In this document: positions 1 to 6,015 of the stretch, piece by piece
Layout: every line of letters starts with the position of its first letter
Position numbering within the stretch: the first letter of the stretch is position 1
Source: Owenweeksia sp. TMED14
GTDB lineage: Bacteria; Bacteroidota; Bacteroidia; Flavobacteriales; Schleiferiaceae
DNA: 6,941 nucleotides
Assembly (NCBI GenBank): GCA_002167805.1
Contig: NHBT01000014.1
Location: forward strand, 106,921 to 113,861
Direction: 5' to 3'
The notes under the pieces: model-generated
What the model was told of the DNA's origin: nothing
Database searches by the model: none
What the model saw: the letters and a program-made list of their open reading frames with translations, nothing else
Program-made: the position numbers and the translations under genes

Positions 1-11
1 ATTTAAACTCT

Positions 12-1221
12 ATGAAATTCATTTTTCTTATTGTATTGATAATATTTTTTGCTATCGACTTTTATGCCTTTCAAACATTTAAGTCCTTAGACTTAAGCGA
101 AAAATTTGAGAAATTATTTTGGATTATTAACGTTGTCGGATATATCGGAATTTTTTGTTCAGTTTTTTTTTTTCAGCCCAAAAGAACACTCTTCCTTATC
201 AAGGATTTTACCTCAGTTTGTTTCAGCTTATATCATTTTGTTTTACATTCCAAAACTCATACCTGTTTTCCTTGGAACGATAGAAGATTTTTATCGTACT
301 GGAAACAAAATGTTTTCTAATGAATGGCCGAGTAGGAGGCGGTTTATTGGATTAATCAGTTGGGGTTTAGCTACGATTCCATTTTTTGGCATCCTTCATG
401 GAGTATTTCGTGGGCGATCAAAATATAGAGTGCTGAATAATTCAGTAATAATAAACGGATTACCTGATGGATTTAATGGATTTAAAATTCTTCAAATCAG
501 TGATATTCACTCAGGAAGCTTTATTAGCTATGAAGAAGTTCAAATTGGAGTCGCATTAATTAAAGAACAAAAACCCGATCTCATCGTTTTCACGGGAGAT
601 TTAGTAAACAATCTATATTCCGAAATGGAACCATGGGTCAATTTATTTAAAGAAATTCAAGCTCCTATGGGAGTCTATAGTATTCTTGGAAACCATGATT
701 ATGGAGATTATGTCAAGTGGCCAAATATTGAAAAGAAAAAAGAGAACTTGAACAAGCTGTGCCAAATTCATGAAAAACTAGGATGGAATCTTTTGAGAAA
801 CCAGAATGCTACCATAAAAAAAAATGGAAACTCCCTAGATATTGTTGGAGTTGAAAATTGGGGGAATCCGCCATTTCCAAAATATGGAGACCTTAACCTT
901 GCTCTTGAAGGCTTGGACCTCAAAACGCCAAAAATATTATTGAGTCATGACCCTACTCATTTTGATGGTGAAGTTGTTCATCATGAATCCAATATCCCAC
1001 TTACTTTGAGTGGTCACACTCATGGTATGCAATTTGGAATTGAAATCCCTGGATGGATAAAATGGAGTCCAGTAAAATTCAAATATCCAAGATGGGCAGG
1101 CAGCTATTTTGATGAAAAATCACAAAGAAACCTGTATGTAAATAGAGGTTTTGGATATCTTGCATTTCCAGGTAGAGTTGGAATTTGGCCTGAAATTACA
1201 ATGCATGAACTCCGAAAATAA
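12..1221 (+). CDS. Membrane-anchored calcineurin-like metallophosphoesterase, frame interrupted at a poly-T run
   Basis: This is a dinuclear-metal phosphoesterase of the YkuE-like kind, substrate unknown. The frame opening with ATG at 12 encodes two hydrophobic helices (residues about 2-22 and 37-54). The rest lies in the next frame, entered at the 11-T run 163-173. Reading ten T's gives one 402-residue protein, numbered so here. A third hydrophobic segment follows at about 65-90, then RRR (108-110) and a fourth at about 112-130. The catalytic domain is intact: D164 and H166 (DIHSGS), D196 (GD), N227-H228-D229 (GNHD), H312 (SHD), H335 and H337 (GHTHG). The catalytic domain probably faces the periplasm. 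The downstream frame alone could start only at a weak TTG (106) and would have a poor N-terminus, so I treat both parts as one gene. It may be a sequencing error, a slippage-expressed gene or a recent pseudogene. Family call is sure; expression state is not. Confidence 0.85.
163..173 (+). other. T11 homopolymer at the frameshift point
   Basis: Eleven consecutive T's follow CAG and precede CAGCCC. Upstream the reading is S-V-F-F-F-Q-P; downstream the good frame reads F-F-F-S-P-K-E. Removing one T fuses the two frames into S-V-F-F-F-S-P-K-E, in the middle of a membrane region. Other long runs in the window (A9 at 816-824 in this gene, A9 at 5907-5915) are in frame. Confidence 0.9.
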
Positions 1222-1289
1222 CAGTTTTAAATTATTATTACTCTCTTTAAATCATTAGTTTTATTAAATATTGAATAATAATTATCGCG

Positions 1290-2102
1290 ATGAAAACAAG
1301 AGTTTTATTTCTTATCACAATCCTTATTTTCTCATTTCCAGCTCTAACCTATAAGAATGGGGCACCTTCCGGAAAAACTGGGTCCCCAAAAAGTAATAGC
1401 AATACTTGTTATAATTCCTATTGTCACAATGGACCTTCTGCATCAACCCAAACAATATCCGTGAGCTCAAATATTCCGTCAGATGGATATATTCCAAATA
1501 CAGATTACACTTTTACAATAACCTCCAAATCCAACGGAGCAAGTGATGCAAAAATGGGATTTGAATCCTCAATAGAGAGCCTGGGGCAGCACCAAGGATC
1601 TTTAACTCAAGTTTCAGGATCAACCCAGATTAAAAGTTCCAGTTTTGTAACACATACCAGCACAAGTAATACACCGAGCTCAGGAGAAAAATCATGGGAT
1701 TTTATATGGAATTCAGGACTAGCACCGGATAGTGTTGTTTTATATACTGCTGGGATTTTTGGCAACGGAAATAATGCTCCAAATGGTGACGTATTATTAT
1801 TAGAAACAAAAGTTTTAAGAAAAAGTGGCTTGACTCTGAATGAAGACGATACAAATTATTTTTTGGCTTATCCAAACCCTGCTAAAAACTGGATTCAAGT
1901 TTCTAATTCCAAAGCAAATTCTAATGGTTTCATATACGTTTCAGACCTCTCTGGAAAAGTTGTTTTACAATCAGATTGGGTTTCAAATGATCAAAATGGT
2001 AAATTGATGGATGTTTCTGAATTATCAAATGGGATTTATAGTTTCAACTTAATCCTAGAAAATGGTGAAAACTTTCATTTAAAACTAAAAGTCTTAAGAT
2101 AA
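1290..2102 (+). CDS. Secreted reelin-like / choice-of-anchor V type protein with T9SS C-terminal sorting domain
   Basis: This 270-residue protein has a Sec signal peptide (positive MKTR, hydrophobic core about 5-18, cleavage near residues 18-21). Right after it comes the GAPSGKTGSP segment typical of choice-of-anchor V proteins, then C40-x4-C45-H46. Family members usually carry CXXCH or a longer-spaced CxnCH here, and CX4CH can bind c-type heme in some multiheme cytochromes; heme binding is only inferred. A beta-rich, Ser/Thr-rich domain spans about 52-180. The last 77 residues, from YPNP (194) through the D-L-S-G-K and L-S-N-G-I-Y motifs to LKLKVLR, form a type A T9SS sorting domain. Export to the cell surface or medium through the type IX system is therefore expected. 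The role is unknown. The gene lies 68 bases after the phosphoesterase and 38 before the next gene; no clear promoter or terminator is visible in these AT-rich gaps. Confidence 0.88.
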   Translation: MKTRVLFLITILIFSFPALTYKNGAPSGKTGSPKSNSNTCYNSYCHNGPSASTQTISVSSNIPSDGYIPNTDYTFTITSKSNGASDAKMGFESSIESLGQHQGSLTQVSGSTQIKSSSFVTHTSTSNTPSSGEKSWDFIWNSGLAPDSVVLYTAGIFGNGNNAPNGDVLLLETKVLRKSGLTLNEDDTNYFLAYPNPAKNWIQVSNSKANSNGFIYVSDLSGKVVLQSDWVSNDQNGKLMDVSELSNGIYSFNLILENGENFHLKLKVLR

Positions 2103-2140
2103 GAAACTGCTTTTTGGCATGAAATTCGTAACCCTCAAGT

Positions 2141-2773
2141 ATGCTTAAAATTATCAAAAGAATATTTGTAAAGGGGAAAATTTTATGGGTTTCAGCTTTT
2201 CTATTTTTAAGCTTTGCATCGAAAGCTCAAAATGAAAGTTTAAAATTTTATATCCAAGCTGGGATTAATCAAAATACTGGAGCTCTGGGTTTTGATAGTG
2301 CTTTAGCATCAGTAAGTCAGTTAGTTTCTGATATAAACGCCTTAAATGGTTGGCAAGTTGGATTTATAATACGTGAATACCACAGTGAGACCCAGTATCT
2401 AGCTCTTGAAACTCTATACTCATCGAATGAAACAAAATTGGTAATAGGCCCTCCTGACTCTTTAGGCCTTCCGACAACACAAACTTTAAATTCTCAGAAA
2501 ATTATGCTTTCTATCTCTCCAGGCTTTAGAATCTTTCGACTAATACGTGGTCAGGCTGGGTTAAATGGAATATTTGAATTGAATAACGGTTTTCAAGAAA
2601 GCTTTGATAGTTTCAAACTTGCGTACCGCCTAGGGGTTGGTTTAGATATTTTTAAATTAACTGCGGACATATCTTACAATGCATCTTTTAATAAATCTTT
2701 TGGCGTCTTAGATGGAATCCCCTTGAGCAACTCACACTCTCAATTTTTATTTACAATAGGGTATAAATTTTAA
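2141..2773 (+). CDS. Small outer-membrane beta-barrel-like protein, function unknown
   Basis: The product is 210 residues. A basic n-region (MLKIIKRIFVKGK) and hydrophobic core (about 14-25) end in SKAQ, a common Bacteroidota cleavage site (after A29 or Q30). The mature part has alternating polar and hydrophobic strand-like segments with aromatic ends (for example FYIQAGIN, WQVGFIIREY, YRLGVGLDIF, FLFTIGYKF). It finishes in Phe, the usual outer-membrane insertion signal for the BAM machinery. Its size would fit an 8-stranded barrel of the 'porin family / PorT-like' type, but I recognise no specific family, and the strand count is inferred. The ATG at 2141 is the only good in-frame start; the earlier ATG at 2119 is out of frame and stops after nine codons. 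The gene is probably cotranscribed with, or just downstream of, the T9SS cargo gene. Confidence 0.8.
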   Translation: MLKIIKRIFVKGKILWVSAFLFLSFASKAQNESLKFYIQAGINQNTGALGFDSALASVSQLVSDINALNGWQVGFIIREYHSETQYLALETLYSSNETKLVIGPPDSLGLPTTQTLNSQKIMLSISPGFRIFRLIRGQAGLNGIFELNNGFQESFDSFKLAYRLGVGLDIFKLTADISYNASFNKSFGVLDGIPLSNSHSQFLFTIGYKF

Positions 2774-2787
2774 TTCAAGCAAGAAGT

Positions 2788-2803
2788 TTGGCACGCATTT
2801 TGG
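2788..2803 (+). promoter_or_regulatory. Sigma-54 (RpoN) type -24/-12 promoter candidate
   Basis: TTGGCACGCATTTTGG matches the -24/-12 consensus TTGGCACG-N4-TTGC at every fixed position except the last, where the -12 C is G. The GG at 2790-2791 and the G at 2802 have the correct 12-base phase. It lies 14 bases after the barrel gene's stop and points away from it, into a stretch with no gene on this strand. The predicted transcription start is about 2814-2816. Activator sites were not identified. Confidence 0.5.
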
Positions 2804-2814
2804 GTCATAATATG

Positions 2815-2907
2815 ATAACGGGAGATAATGTGTTTAGGTGATTAAGAGTTAACAAAAAATTTTGTTGATCCAATCTCTCGGAAAACCCTGGGAAACCAGG
2901 GTTTTTT
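2815..2907 (+). ncRNA. Candidate small structured RNA, about 93 nt
   Basis: The start is inferred from the sigma-54-like box and the end from the T-tract of the terminator. The strand can form a closing helix of 8 pairs, 2819-2826 with 2873-2880 (one G-U). Inside it is a hairpin at 2848-2856/2861-2869 (nine pairs, three of them G-U). The 3' terminator hairpin follows after one unpaired base (2881), so it could stack on the closing helix. Bases 2827-2847 are mostly unpaired and contain AGGTGATT. There is no credible ORF: the ATG at 2812 gives only nine codons. The next gene is on the opposite strand, so the transcript would not lead into a coding region. Alternatively the stretch is just the 3' UTR of the barrel gene. 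I do not recognise a known RNA family. Confidence 0.45.
2882..2907 (+). terminator. Rho-independent terminator, possibly bidirectional
   Basis: AAAACCCTGG (2882-2891) and CCAGGGTTTT (2896-2905) form a perfect 10-bp stem closed by a GAAA tetraloop (2892-2895). The plus-strand T-run is 2902-2907. On the minus strand the same stem starts directly after the ALDH stop codon (2906-2908) and ends in four T's, so it could also terminate the minus-strand operon, more weakly. Confidence 0.85.
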
Positions 2908-4348
2908 ATTTTAAATCCACATATATATTCTTCGGTTCAGTGAAAAAACGAAGGGACTCATAACCTCCCTCTCGCCCAACGCCACTTTCTTTGACACCAC
3001 CAAAAGGAGTTCTTAAGTCTCTTACAAGCCAACTATTTATCCAAATAATACCTGCAGCAATATTATCTGCAATTCTATGTGCTTTTTTTAAGTCATTTGT
3101 CCAAACCGTAGCTGCTAAGCCATATTTAGAATTATTTGCGAGCTGAAGAGCTTCGTTTTCCGAACTAAATGGCATAACTGTTACTAAAGGTCCAAAGATT
3201 TCTTCTTGATTTGTCCGGCAAGACATATCTAATCCGGAAATGATAGTTGGACTCATATAAAATCCTCCAGAGTACTCACCCTCGAGAGTAATTGACTCAC
3301 CGCCAAACTCAACTTCACCACCTTCCTTTTTCGCTAATTCGACATACGACAAAATCTTTTCCTTATGATCTTTAGAAACGATAGAGCCTAAATCTGATTT
3401 TGGATCCTTCGGGGGGCCAATTTTCAATTTTTTTGTTTCTTGAATAAATGCTTTTAAAAAGCGAGTATATAAGTTACTCTCAACTAAAATTCGACTTCCA
3501 CATAGACAAATTTGTCCTTGGTTTGAGAAAGAAGACCTAACCGTTGTTTGAATCATTTTATCAAAATCACAATCTGAAAAAATAACATTTGAATTCTTCC
3601 CACCCAACTCAAGACTAATTTTCTTAAAATTAGCTGCTGCAATTCTATTTATTTTCTCACCGGTAGTCGTTCCACCAGTAAAAGATATTAGTGATACATC
3701 CGGGTGACTTACAAGAGGCTGACCTGCATCTTCGCCCTTGCCATGAATGATATTGATTACTCCCTTCGGGAATCCAACCTTATCTATTAACTCAGAAAGA
3801 ATAAAAGCAGTTGCTGGGGTAATTTCAGAAGGCTTTGCAACAACAGTATTACCAGCTGCTAAGGCAGGGGCAATTTTCCATGTAAATAAATATAGTGGCA
3901 GATTCCAAGGAGAAATACATGCGACAACTCCCAAAGGGCGCCTGAGAGTGTAGTTAAATCCACTAGTCCCCATATCGTGAATCTCACTGTTTTCATGTAA
4001 AATAGCTGTTGCAAAAAAACGAAAATTATCAATTGCGCGAGGGATATCAACTTTTTTTGCTAAAGACAATGGCTTCCCATTATCTTTTGACTCTGCTTTT
4101 GCAAAATATTCTAACTTTTCATCTAATTCATCCGCTAATTTTAATAAGAAGGAAGACCTCTTCGAAGCTGATAATTGAGACCAACTTGGAAAAGCCTTTT
4201 TTGCGGATCCCACAGCATGAGTAACATCAGCTTCTGTACTTCTAGGTGTTTCCCCATAGATTTTGCCTGTAGAAGGATCAATGTTATCTATGTATTTACC
4301 ATTTTGGGGTTCGACAAAAACACCGTCTATATAATTTGCTATTTTCAT
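2906..4348 (-). CDS. Aldehyde dehydrogenase, 2-hydroxymuconate / 2-aminomuconate semialdehyde type (ALDH8-like)
   Basis: This 480-residue NAD(P)+-dependent dehydrogenase oxidises an aldehyde to an acid. Motifs: PWNLP with N149 (oxyanion), AKPSE (K172, cofactor), FTGG, LELGGKN with general base E247, NQGQIC with nucleophile C281, and EEIFGP (E383). The C-terminal RDLRTPFGG, GVGREGG and TEPKNI segments are typical of 2-hydroxymuconate semialdehyde dehydrogenases (DmpC/XylG) and aminomuconate semialdehyde dehydrogenase. R104 (DIPRA) and R443 (VRDLR) resemble the arginines that bind the substrate carboxylate in the aminomuconate enzyme; that equivalence is from memory, not aligned. Start: ATG at 4348 is four bases after the preceding SDR stop and gives the usual MKIANYIDG beginning. 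Longer starts (ATG 4378, TTG 4381) would overlap the SDR gene. Aromatic or kynurenine catabolism is the best guess for substrate; the exact one is unproven. The stop codon abuts the terminator. Confidence 0.88.
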   Translation of the reverse strand: MKIANYIDGVFVEPQNGKYIDNIDPSTGKIYGETPRSTEADVTHAVGSAKKAFPSWSQLSASKRSSFLLKLADELDEKLEYFAKAESKDNGKPLSLAKKVDIPRAIDNFRFFATAILHENSEIHDMGTSGFNYTLRRPLGVVACISPWNLPLYLFTWKIAPALAAGNTVVAKPSEITPATAFILSELIDKVGFPKGVINIIHGKGEDAGQPLVSHPDVSLISFTGGTTTGEKINRIAAANFKKISLELGGKNSNVIFSDCDFDKMIQTTVRSSFSNQGQICLCGSRILVESNLYTRFLKAFIQETKKLKIGPPKDPKSDLGSIVSKDHKEKILSYVELAKKEGGEVEFGGESITLEGEYSGGFYMSPTIISGLDMSCRTNQEEIFGPLVTVMPFSSENEALQLANNSKYGLAATVWTNDLKKAHRIADNIAAGIIWINSWLVRDLRTPFGGVKESGVGREGGYESLRFFTEPKNIYVDLK

Positions 4349-4352
4349 CAGC

Positions 4353-5141
4353 CTAAAGGTTAGGAGTTCTTCCCCCATCAACGGGTAAATTAATCCCCGT
4401 TATATATGAAGCGTCTGAAGATGCTAAAAATACAATTGCACGAGCAATTTCTTCAGGCTCTGCAAATCTTTGCATAGGAATTTCATCACGCATTTCTTCT
4501 TTAATTTTTTCTTCGCTACTGCCTTGGTTCAACGATTTTCGGACAATAATTTCATTAAGCCTTTCAGTTGAAGTAGCGCCTGGCAAAACATTATTTACTG
4601 TTATTGAATCTGGAGCCAGCTCGTTAGCTAATGTCTTTGACCAATTTGCCACAGCAGCCCTAACAGTATTACTTACTCCAAGTCCGTTCAAAGGAGCTTT
4701 TACAGATGTACTAACAACATTTATTATTCTACCGTAACCTGAGGCTCGCATACCTGGAATCAATAATTGAGAGAGGTTATGGTTATTAATTAAATGATTT
4801 CTGAATGCATTATTAAAATCCTCTTCAGAAGAGTTGATAATAGAACCTGAGGGGGGACCGCCAGTATTATTCACAATGATATTTATAATCTTTCCTTGAT
4901 CTAAATAATCTTGAATAACTCTCTTAACGTTCGAAGGCTCACTAAAGTCTGCAACAAGAATTTCATGCGATTGTCCCAATTTCGTGTCTAATTCAAGTCG
5001 GGTTTCTTCTAATTTTTCTTTATTCCGAGACAACAGAACGATTGAAACTCCCCTCTCCGAAAGCAAATTTGCCGCAGCCCTTCCAATTCCCTGAGTGCTG
5101 CCTCCTACAAGCGCGGTTTTACCAATTAAATTGCTTTTCAT
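4353..5141 (-). CDS. SDR-fold protein, FabG-like, with degenerate catalytic residues
   Basis: A 262-residue Rossmann-fold protein of the short-chain dehydrogenase superfamily. The N-terminal nucleotide site is GGSTQGIG (13-20) instead of TGxxxGIG, and the NNAG motif is NNTGGPPSG (91-99). The Ser step is near S144/S146, but the YxxxK motif is replaced by S157-N-T-V-R161 (Tyr to Ser, Lys to Arg). LPG (186-188) and VDGG (254-257) keep the rest of the fold. This matches the 'beta-ketoacyl-ACP reductase-like, atypical tetrad' SDR group (as I recall, cd05344). Ordinary SDR chemistry is therefore doubtful: it may use another mechanism or act as a non-enzymatic partner. Only 29 bases separate it from the methyltransferase stop and 4 from the ALDH start, so cotranslation with the ALDH is likely. 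Homologues of this kind often sit beside aldehyde dehydrogenases in Bacteroidota; that is recalled, not shown here. Confidence 0.85.
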   Translation of the reverse strand: MKSNLIGKTALVGGSTQGIGRAAANLLSERGVSIVLLSRNKEKLEETRLELDTKLGQSHEILVADFSEPSNVKRVIQDYLDQGKIINIIVNNTGGPPSGSIINSSEEDFNNAFRNHLINNHNLSQLLIPGMRASGYGRIINVVSTSVKAPLNGLGVSNTVRAAVANWSKTLANELAPDSITVNNVLPGATSTERLNEIIVRKSLNQGSSEEKIKEEMRDEIPMQRFAEPEEIARAIVFLASSDASYITGINLPVDGGRTPNL

Positions 5142-5170
5142 TTCATGAAGTTACTTAAGGATTATTTGAA

Positions 5171-6007
5171 TCAACTAAATATAATAATATCTTGAAAATC
5201 AGTTGTCGCTCCCTTTCTTCCGGACCAACTACCATGAAATGTCTTTGCTTTCTTCCATCCTGCATCATTAGCCCATTGTAAAATCTTCTTTTCTTCATAG
5301 GCAACATTTGCACCCTTTGAAATTTTACTCATATACCAGGCATCGTGAATTTTGAACTTAAATGGATATTTTGATTTTTGAGAAGTGATTATCGACTCCT
5401 GATCCATCAGAAAAAATGTTGCTAAAAATCTTCCTCCAGGACGAATAACCCGTCTTGCTTCTTTTAAATAATTGATAACTGCATCCGGTTCTAAATGAGT
5501 AAAAACACTCGACGCCCAGGCAAAATCGAAATTATTTTGATCATAAGGAAAAACAAACTTTGATGCGCATGCTCCATTTTTTACATAAAGATCATTCTCG
5601 ATACAAACATGTCGAAACGAAAAATTTGGAAATTTGTTAGTGATTCGTTTTGAACAATCGTCTACTGCGCTTTTGACAATTTCAAACCCTTCATATGATG
5701 CTTTTTTATGAAGATAATTGGTCAAAGGTATTGCCATTCGCCCAAGGCCAGACCCGATATCTAAAACATGATCCTTTGCCTTTAGCCCTCCCAATTCAAT
5801 AAAGTATTTTTTGTATTTGAGACCATTCTCTAAAAAATCTCCTCCTCCGGTAAAAACTTCTCCAGGTGATGGAAGGACAATCCCATTATATGTTTTCTTC
5901 CCTTTTAAAAAAAAATATAAATCCAATGGGGAAAAAAATATTCTGCGAACAAATCTTCTACCTCTTGGACTTAGCAAATAAAAAAATGATCGAAAGTACT
6001 GTTTCAT
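5171..6007 (-). CDS. Class I SAM-dependent methyltransferase, substrate unknown
   Basis: A 278-residue Rossmann methyltransferase. Motif I is VLDIGSGLG (81-89), the SAM-binding loop. E109 in YEGFE (106-110) is the acidic residue at the end of strand 2 that usually binds the ribose. FDFAWASSVFTHL (160-172) is the strand-4 region, and RVIRPGGRFLATFF (186-199) the post-motif segment. The first 40 residues are basic and aromatic (RGRRFVRR) and may be a membrane- or partner-binding extension. The acceptor is not evident; the SVFTHL type is common among methyltransferases of polysaccharide and natural-product loci, which is only a hint. Start: ATG at 6007, eight bases after the aminopeptidase stop. 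A TTG at 6019 would overlap that stop and add four residues. A T9-A4 stretch near residue 34 is in frame here. Confidence 0.85.
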   Translation of the reverse strand: MKQYFRSFFYLLSPRGRRFVRRIFFSPLDLYFFLKGKKTYNGIVLPSPGEVFTGGGDFLENGLKYKKYFIELGGLKAKDHVLDIGSGLGRMAIPLTNYLHKKASYEGFEIVKSAVDDCSKRITNKFPNFSFRHVCIENDLYVKNGACASKFVFPYDQNNFDFAWASSVFTHLEPDAVINYLKEARRVIRPGGRFLATFFLMDQESIITSQKSKYPFKFKIHDAWYMSKISKGANVAYEEKKILQWANDAGWKKAKTFHGSWSGRKGATTDFQDIIIFS

Positions 6008-6015
6008 GAAATTAA

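Noticed and set aside
106..1221. Stand-alone 371-codon phosphoesterase starting at TTG 106
   Set aside because: The start is a TTG and its first 23 residues do not resemble a signal or helix; the frame from ATG 12 supplies a proper membrane N-terminus once one T is removed.
1222..1289. Search for a promoter or terminator between the phosphoesterase and the T9SS cargo gene
   Set aside because: The gap is AT-rich without a convincing TAnnTTTG box or a stable hairpin.
2812..2841. Nine-codon ORF in the small-RNA candidate
   Set aside because: Too short, its ATG lies just before the predicted transcript start, and no signal supports translation.
3747..4363. Several open frames of 62-71 codons on the plus strand and one of 63 on the minus strand inside the ALDH region
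   Set aside because: They are shadows of the ALDH gene, which has full motif support; none shows a recognisable domain.
5138..5146. ATGAAATGA mini-ORF overlapping the SDR start on the minus strand
   Set aside because: A two-codon frame next to an ATG is easily due to chance; nothing else supports regulation by it.
5903..5909. T TTA AAA heptamer on the minus strand in the methyltransferase, a canonical -1 slippery site preceded by more T's
   Set aside because: The -1 frame stops after about five codons and the zero frame encodes a complete enzyme; such runs are expected in AT-rich DNA.
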